From Deltaproteobacteria bacterium (lineage in GTDB: Bacteria > Desulfobacterota > Desulfobaccia > Desulfobaccales > 0-14-0-80-60-11), in contig JAUSOZ010000031.1 of the NCBI GenBank assembly GCA_030655955.1, positions 1-41,900 of the forward strand: a DNA stretch of 41,900 nucleotides, in the 5' to 3' direction. Positions within the stretch are counted from its first letter, which is position 1. The number at the start of each line of letters is the position of its first letter. The notes under the pieces were generated by a model. The model did not search any database. It saw nothing but the letters and a program-made list of their open reading frames with translations, and was not told where the DNA came from. The position numbers were made by a program, and so were the translations under genes. Below are positions 37,592 through 41,900 of this stretch, piece by piece.

Positions 37592-38911
37592 ATGGTAGTA
37601 TGTCTGTGTCTAAACCAAGTTAGGTGCAAGCAATACGTGGGAGCCAGGCACGAATCCATCATCTGTCCCGGTTGCGGCTGCCTCTGTGACGACCTGGATG
37701 TCACCGTCGACGGGGACCGGATTGTCGAGGTCAGCAATGTCTGCCTCTGGGGCGTGAGCCGCTTTTTCCACGCCAAAAAATTTCATCCCAAGAAAGAGCG
37801 TCACCGCCTGCGTGAGCCCGTGGTCCGTCATCGAGGGCGCCGGGAGACGGTGCCGTATGAGGCAGCCCTGGCGGAGGCGGCCCAGGTGCTGAGCCGGGCC
37901 CGCCGGCCGATCATCTAGGGGCTGACCAATTCCGGTTCCTGGGCCCAGGAAGCGGCCCTGAAACTGGCCTGCAGTTTACGAGCCCGGCTGGAACCGGCGG
38001 ATCTGGCCTTCAAGGCCCCCTACTACCAGAGCATCCAAGAGCACGGCCTGGCCTGGGCCCCCCTGGAGGTCATCCGGGATGAGGCCGACACGGTGCTGTT
38101 CTGGGGCGCCAATCCCATCCACTCCGCCCCCCGGCACGTGGTGCGCTACGCCGTCTTTGCCCGGGGCCGCTTCACCGAACGGGGTATTGAAGACCGGCAG
38201 ATGGCGGCGGTGGACATCTACCCCACCGAGCTGGCCCGGTTCTGCCCTCTGTTTATCAAGATCAACCCCGGGCAGGAAGTGGATCTGGTTGCCGGAGTCG
38301 CGGCCATCCTGGCCGGGGAGCCGCCGCCCGACCCCGTGGTCCGGGGCACCCGGCGGCTGGCCAAATTTCTGGCCGCTGCCTCCTGTGGAGTCATTTTTTG
38401 CGGCCGGGGGGTCAGTTATGGCCCGGGCCTGGAACTGTTTGACCGGCTGGCCCGCCTGGTGGCACTGCTCAATCAGCAGGCGAGGTTTTTCCTGTTTCCC
38501 CTGTCCGGCGACTTCAACTCCAACGGGCTGTACCATCTGCTGCTCAATGAGACGGGCCAGGCCGGGGCGCCGGATTTCGGGACGGGGGAGGTGGTGACCC
38601 ACTACACCCCGATGGATTTCCGGGAGGTGGACGCGGTCTTGGTCGCCGGGGCGGATTTATTGTGGTTTTTGCCGGACGAACAGGTGGAGGATCTGAAGCG
38701 CCGCCGGGTGCCGATCGTGGCCTTGAGCCCGTTTGCCAACCGGACCACCGGCCAGGCCGCGGTTATCTTGCCCACGGCCCTGGCCGGCATTGAGACGGCC
38801 GAGGTGGCCTATCGGATGGATGGGTTGCCCCTGGTCCTGAAGCAGCTGGTGGACTCGGCGCTGCCTCCGGACCACCAGGTGCTCACGGACCTGCAGCGGT
38901 TGATCGGGTGA
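37592..38911 (+). pseudogene. FwdB/FmdB-like formylmethanofuran dehydrogenase subunit B, interrupted by one in-frame TAG (37916-37918); alternative start GTG 37637
   Basis: IICPGCGCLCDDLDVTVDGDRIVEVSNVC; ...RRPII*GLTNSGSWAQEAALKLA...; VLFWGANPIHSAPRHVVRY; both halves in the same frame. Confidence 0.8.
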
Positions 38912-38957
38912 TTCAGGTTTGGGACTGGTGGCGACTGGCGATCAACCAAATGATTCC

Positions 38958-39018
38958 CGTAGGGGCGGACCTGTGTGTCCGCCCTCTTTGAGGCTGCACG
39001 CGCCAATACGCTCCTACG
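38958..39018. repeat. Intergenic palindromic repeat of the 5037-5096 family
   Basis: CGTAGGGGCGGACCTGTGTGTCCGCCC ... CTCCTACGG. Confidence 0.8.
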
Positions 39019-39104
39019 GCGTATCTTGATAGATTGATATGTTGCAAATAGATACCCTAAAGCTGATCGTGGGTTGCTGATCAGAGACCCGGGAGCACCG
39101 CACC

Positions 39105-40478
39105 ATGCGCCTTAAAATTGCCGGGGGACGCCTGTATGATCCAACCTGCGGCTTAGACGGTGAGGCCGGCGACCTCTACGTCGAAGACGGGCGGCTGGTG
39201 GCCCCGCTCCCCGAGGTGGACCGGGAGATCGAGGCCCGGGGTCAGATAGTGACGCCGGCGGGAATTGAGCTCCGGGGTCAGGTGGCCACCTACGGCCTCA
39301 ACTTTTTGCGTTTAACCGACGGGGCGCCTTCTCTCCGGGAATTGGGGGAGAGCTATGCCCTCCTGGGATATACCCATGTGCACGAGCCCTTTTTGACGGG
39401 CTTAACCGCGGGCTACGTCCAGCGCCAGCTGGCGGGCCTGCCCGTGGTGGACACCTCCGCCTCCCTGGTCCTCAACCTGCGGGAACTCGACCAGTGGCTG
39501 CGGTTTCCGGAGCTTCTTCCCGAAGTGGGGCAAACCCTCTTATATCTGCTGGACGAGACCCGGGCCCTCAATTTCCGGGTGGTGGAGCCCTTTGTCCGGT
39601 ACCGGCAGGGTTTTTACGCCCATCGCACCATCGAACCGGAGCCAACCCTGGAGATATTGGCCCACCTGTCCCGGATCACCGGGGCGCCCCTGTCCGTGGA
39701 GGCCTCCCCTGAGGTGCTGCGGGCCCGCCTGCCGGAGCCTGGGGCCTTTCATCTGGCCGCCCTGGGCCCGGCGCTGACGGCCGATGACCTGGTGGAGGCC
39801 GCCCTGGCCCATCTGGAGGCGGGGGCCACGGGGGACCTGGGGCTCATGCTCCCCGGACGAAAGAATGGGCCGACCCGGCTGCCGGTCCGGATAGACCTGG
39901 GGTGGTTCCGCTCCCTGGACCTCAACCCGGCGTTGGATGAGGCCGCAGGCCGGCGGGCCCTGGCCCTGGCCCTGTGCTGCCAGGGTTCCCAGGCAGCCTT
40001 TTCCGGGGCCGGGATGGCCCAGGCGCCGGTGAGCGAATACCCCCGGATGTTCTCCTGGCTGTGGGACCACGCCGCCCGCCGGCAGGATTGGCATGATGAC
40101 CTGGGGGCGCGGCGCTATTCGCTGTCGGACTGGGTCTGGGCCACCCGGGCCCTGCCCGCCCGGCTGCTGGGCCTTGAGGACCGGGGCCGTCTGAGCTTGG
40201 GCGCCCGGGCCGACGTGGCTATCTATGACGTGCCGGCGTACGCCCCCCCCGGCCAGTGGCACCATTACCTGGGCCGCTGCCGCACCCTGCTCAAGGCCGG
40301 GGAAGTCGTGGTGGACAACTTTAGCCTGGTAAATCCCGAGGCGCCCCGGGCCACGTATTACCGGCAAACCGGGGCCGAGGCCACCCCTATGCTGGCGGAA
40401 ATTTGCCAGTTCCAGAGTTTGCGCCGGGAAAACCTCTGGGTTAAGGAAGGTCTGGGCGGACCCTGGGTGGGAGTTTAG
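39105..40478 (+). CDS. FwdA/FmdA-like formylmethanofuran dehydrogenase subunit A, metal ligands apparently lost
   Basis: Amidohydrolase ends (IAGGRLYDP...; LEDRGRLSLGARADVAIYDV), GYTHVHEPFL, SEYPRMFSWLWDHAARRQDW; next to FwdB-like gene. Confidence 0.75.
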   Translation: MRLKIAGGRLYDPTCGLDGEAGDLYVEDGRLVAPLPEVDREIEARGQIVTPAGIELRGQVATYGLNFLRLTDGAPSLRELGESYALLGYTHVHEPFLTGLTAGYVQRQLAGLPVVDTSASLVLNLRELDQWLRFPELLPEVGQTLLYLLDETRALNFRVVEPFVRYRQGFYAHRTIEPEPTLEILAHLSRITGAPLSVEASPEVLRARLPEPGAFHLAALGPALTADDLVEAALAHLEAGATGDLGLMLPGRKNGPTRLPVRIDLGWFRSLDLNPALDEAAGRRALALALCCQGSQAAFSGAGMAQAPVSEYPRMFSWLWDHAARRQDWHDDLGARRYSLSDWVWATRALPARLLGLEDRGRLSLGARADVAIYDVPAYAPPGQWHHYLGRCRTLLKAGEVVVDNFSLVNPEAPRATYYRQTGAEATPMLAEICQFQSLRRENLWVKEGLGGPWVGV

Positions 40479-40481
40479 AAA

Positions 40482-40522
40482 CAGGTTTTAGGTTTTAGGT
40501 TCTGGGTTCTGGGTTTTGGGTT
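40482..40522. repeat. Period-7 repeat (AGGTTTT/GGGTTCT)
   Basis: aggttttaggttttaggttctgggttctgggttttgggtt. Confidence 0.9.
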
Positions 40523-40603
40523 ATTTGAGAGTGGGATTATGAAGTAATTATTCCCCGGAGGGTTCGATTGGTGGCACTAACAATAGGGCAAATGGCGTAA
40601 GGT

Positions 40604-41053
40604 ATGGCCACGGCAGAAGAACTCCTGGAATTTTTGCCCGGCACCGATTGCCGGCAGTGCGGCTTCATCTGCGCCGAGTTTGCCGGGTTGCTTCTGGCCC
40701 GGGAACGGCCGCCGGAGGACTGCCCGGTCCTCCATGAGCCCGACTATGCCGGGTTTATCGAGGCCTTGCACGAACTCCTGGGACCTTCGGCTTCGGCGGC
40801 GGGGATGCGCATCGACCCGGAAAAATGCAACGGCTGCGGCATCTGCGTGGCCATGTGCGAATTCCACCTGGGAAACTGTGATGCGGCCCGGCTGGGCAAG
40901 GGGCCCCGGCCCCAGGACCAGATGGTCTTCCACGTGGTCAACGGCACGGTGGTGGTGGTCCGCCAGGAACTGTGCACCCGGTTGGTCCAGGCGGCGGAGA
41001 AGTGCAGCAAGTGCGCCCAGTACTGCCCCACCGAGGCCATTGAGTTGTTTTGA
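40604..41053 (+). CDS. 4Fe-4S protein with N-terminal FeS (CODH/ACS gamma-like) motif and ferredoxin domain
   Basis: LPGTDCRQCGFICAEFAGLLLARERPPEDC; KCNGCGICVAMCEF; KCSKCAQYCPTEAIELF. Confidence 0.8.
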   Translation: MATAEELLEFLPGTDCRQCGFICAEFAGLLLARERPPEDCPVLHEPDYAGFIEALHELLGPSASAAGMRIDPEKCNGCGICVAMCEFHLGNCDAARLGKGPRPQDQMVFHVVNGTVVVVRQELCTRLVQAAEKCSKCAQYCPTEAIELF

Positions 41054-41054
41054 T

Positions 41055-41080
41055 CAGCAGTTAGCGGTTAGCAGTTAGTA
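41055..41080. repeat. Period-7 repeat (GCAGTTA), left arm
   Basis: cagcagttagcggttagcagttagta. Confidence 0.85.
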
Positions 41081-41138
41081 ACCCTATTGAACTGATAAAT
41101 TTATTGCGCCTGGATAGTGCTCATGATTTTTTTTTATG

Positions 41139-41167
41139 GCTAATAGCTAACTGCTAACAGCTGAAGG
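41139..41167. repeat. Period-7 repeat, right arm, ends 6 nt before the hdrC-like gene
   Basis: ggctaatagctaactgctaacagctgaag. Confidence 0.85.
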
Positions 41168-41173
41168 CTAAAT

Positions 41174-41641
41174 ATGACCGAAACCGTAAACCTTCAGGAT
41201 TTGGATCCCCATTTCAAAGATGAGGTGGCCACCGAGCCCGGTTGTCAGCACCTTTGGCGCTGCTTTGCCTGCGGGGTCTGTACCGCCACCTGCCCGGTAA
41301 GCGAAATCACGCCCGGCTTCAGCCCCAGCCAGATCATCCGCCAGGTGCTTTACGGCCAGCGAGCGGCCCTGCTGGGTTCTTCGGCCCTTTGGCATTGCGC
41401 CCGCTGCGCCCGGTGCTCCTTTCAGTGCCCCCAGGACGTGCGTTTTCTGGATATCATCCAGGGTCTGAGAAATCTGGCCCTGCGGGACGGCTGCATCAGC
41501 CCGGCCCGGGTGGCCCGGTTGGAGCAGGGGGAGCGGCTGATCCAGGAACTGAGGCGGCGCCTCATCGGCGAACTCCTGTCCGGGGAGGAAGAGTCGGAGG
41601 TGAAAGACGCCCTGGCCCGGCTAGCCGGTGAGGTAGAATAG
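41174..41641 (+). CDS. hdrC: Heterodisulfide reductase subunit C-like 4Fe-4S protein
   Basis: CFACGVCTATCPVSEITPGFSPSQIIRQVLYG; CARCARCSFQCPQDVRFLDIIQGLR. Confidence 0.88.
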   Translation: MTETVNLQDLDPHFKDEVATEPGCQHLWRCFACGVCTATCPVSEITPGFSPSQIIRQVLYGQRAALLGSSALWHCARCARCSFQCPQDVRFLDIIQGLRNLALRDGCISPARVARLEQGERLIQELRRRLIGELLSGEEESEVKDALARLAGEVE

Positions 41642-41705
41642 CCTGGGTGTTGTTCATGGCAGTCATTCATGGGCCGTCGGTCCACCCATAAATGATGAAA
41701 AGTTC

Positions 41706-41840
41706 GTAGGGCGGGCGTCTCGCCCGCCGCTTTAGTCCGCACAGGCGAGACGCCTGTGCCACCAAATTCTTATTAATTTTTCAAGACAGCCTGAAATCTG
41801 TTTGAGCCTCGTAAGGGCGACCCGCCGGGTCGCCCCTACC
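41706..41840. repeat. Cluster of palindromic intergenic repeats
   Basis: GTAGGGCGGGCGTCTCGCCCGCC; CACAGGCGAGACGCCTGTG; GGGCGACCCGCCGGGTCGCCC. Confidence 0.85.
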
Positions 41841-41900
41841 AGAACACCTCACTATGGAGTCGATTTCTTCCATCCATGAATAGCCCGGCAACAGTATTTT

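Noticed and set aside
37916-37918. Pyrrolysine or genome-wide amber recoding as the firm explanation for the FwdB TAG
   Set aside because: TAG terminates several intact genes in the window (tetR, mqnE, mqnA, dCMP deaminase, hdrC); kept only as a testable alternative
37592-38911. Selenocysteine codon in the FwdB-like gene
   Set aside because: The interruption is TAG not TGA, and the expected Cys/Sec site reads Ser (TCC)

Overview
This GC-rich window looks like an ordinary bacterial chromosome, and the gene content suggests an anaerobic Desulfobacterota-like organism. That lineage call is inference from gene content only. Main blocks: orphan HigA-like antitoxin; SGNH hydrolase; pdxA plus a metallophosphoesterase; proC; nadC; a Cys-rich membrane protein; valS; a TetR regulator followed by a futalosine-type menaquinone cluster (mqnE, mqnC, MTAP/MTIP-like phosphorylase, amidohydrolase/deaminase, mqnA, mqnL, mqnM, DUF6790-like membrane protein, mqnP); an outer-membrane beta-barrel protein with a consensus promoter and strong terminator; livHMFG plus a PaaK-like CoA ligase; lipoprotein alpha/beta hydrolase; dCMP deaminase; ftsK; a biotin operon (bioB-D-F-H-like-C) behind a near-perfect BirA operator; an HPF/cold-shock fusion; a radical SAM protein; and a bacterial formylmethanofuran-dehydrogenase-like module (FwdB-like, FwdA-like, Fe-S protein, HdrC-like). 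Most interesting points: (i) the FwdB/FwdA-like pair, where FwdB has a single in-frame TAG at an expected Tyr codon, its metal-ligand Cys position reads Ser, and FwdA has lost the HxH and Asp metal ligands; (ii) a recurring architecture of 7-nt (one 8-nt) period repeats that begin at stop codons, with inverted partners ending about 7-19 nt before the next start codon, predicting stop-to-start clamp hairpins in operon mRNAs; (iii) paired TGACCAAC[T/C]GGTCA operators at the tetR start and upstream of mqnE; (iv) an MTIP-like phosphorylase with 6-oxopurine signature inside the mqn cluster. No tRNA, rRNA, CRISPR array or transposase was recognised.
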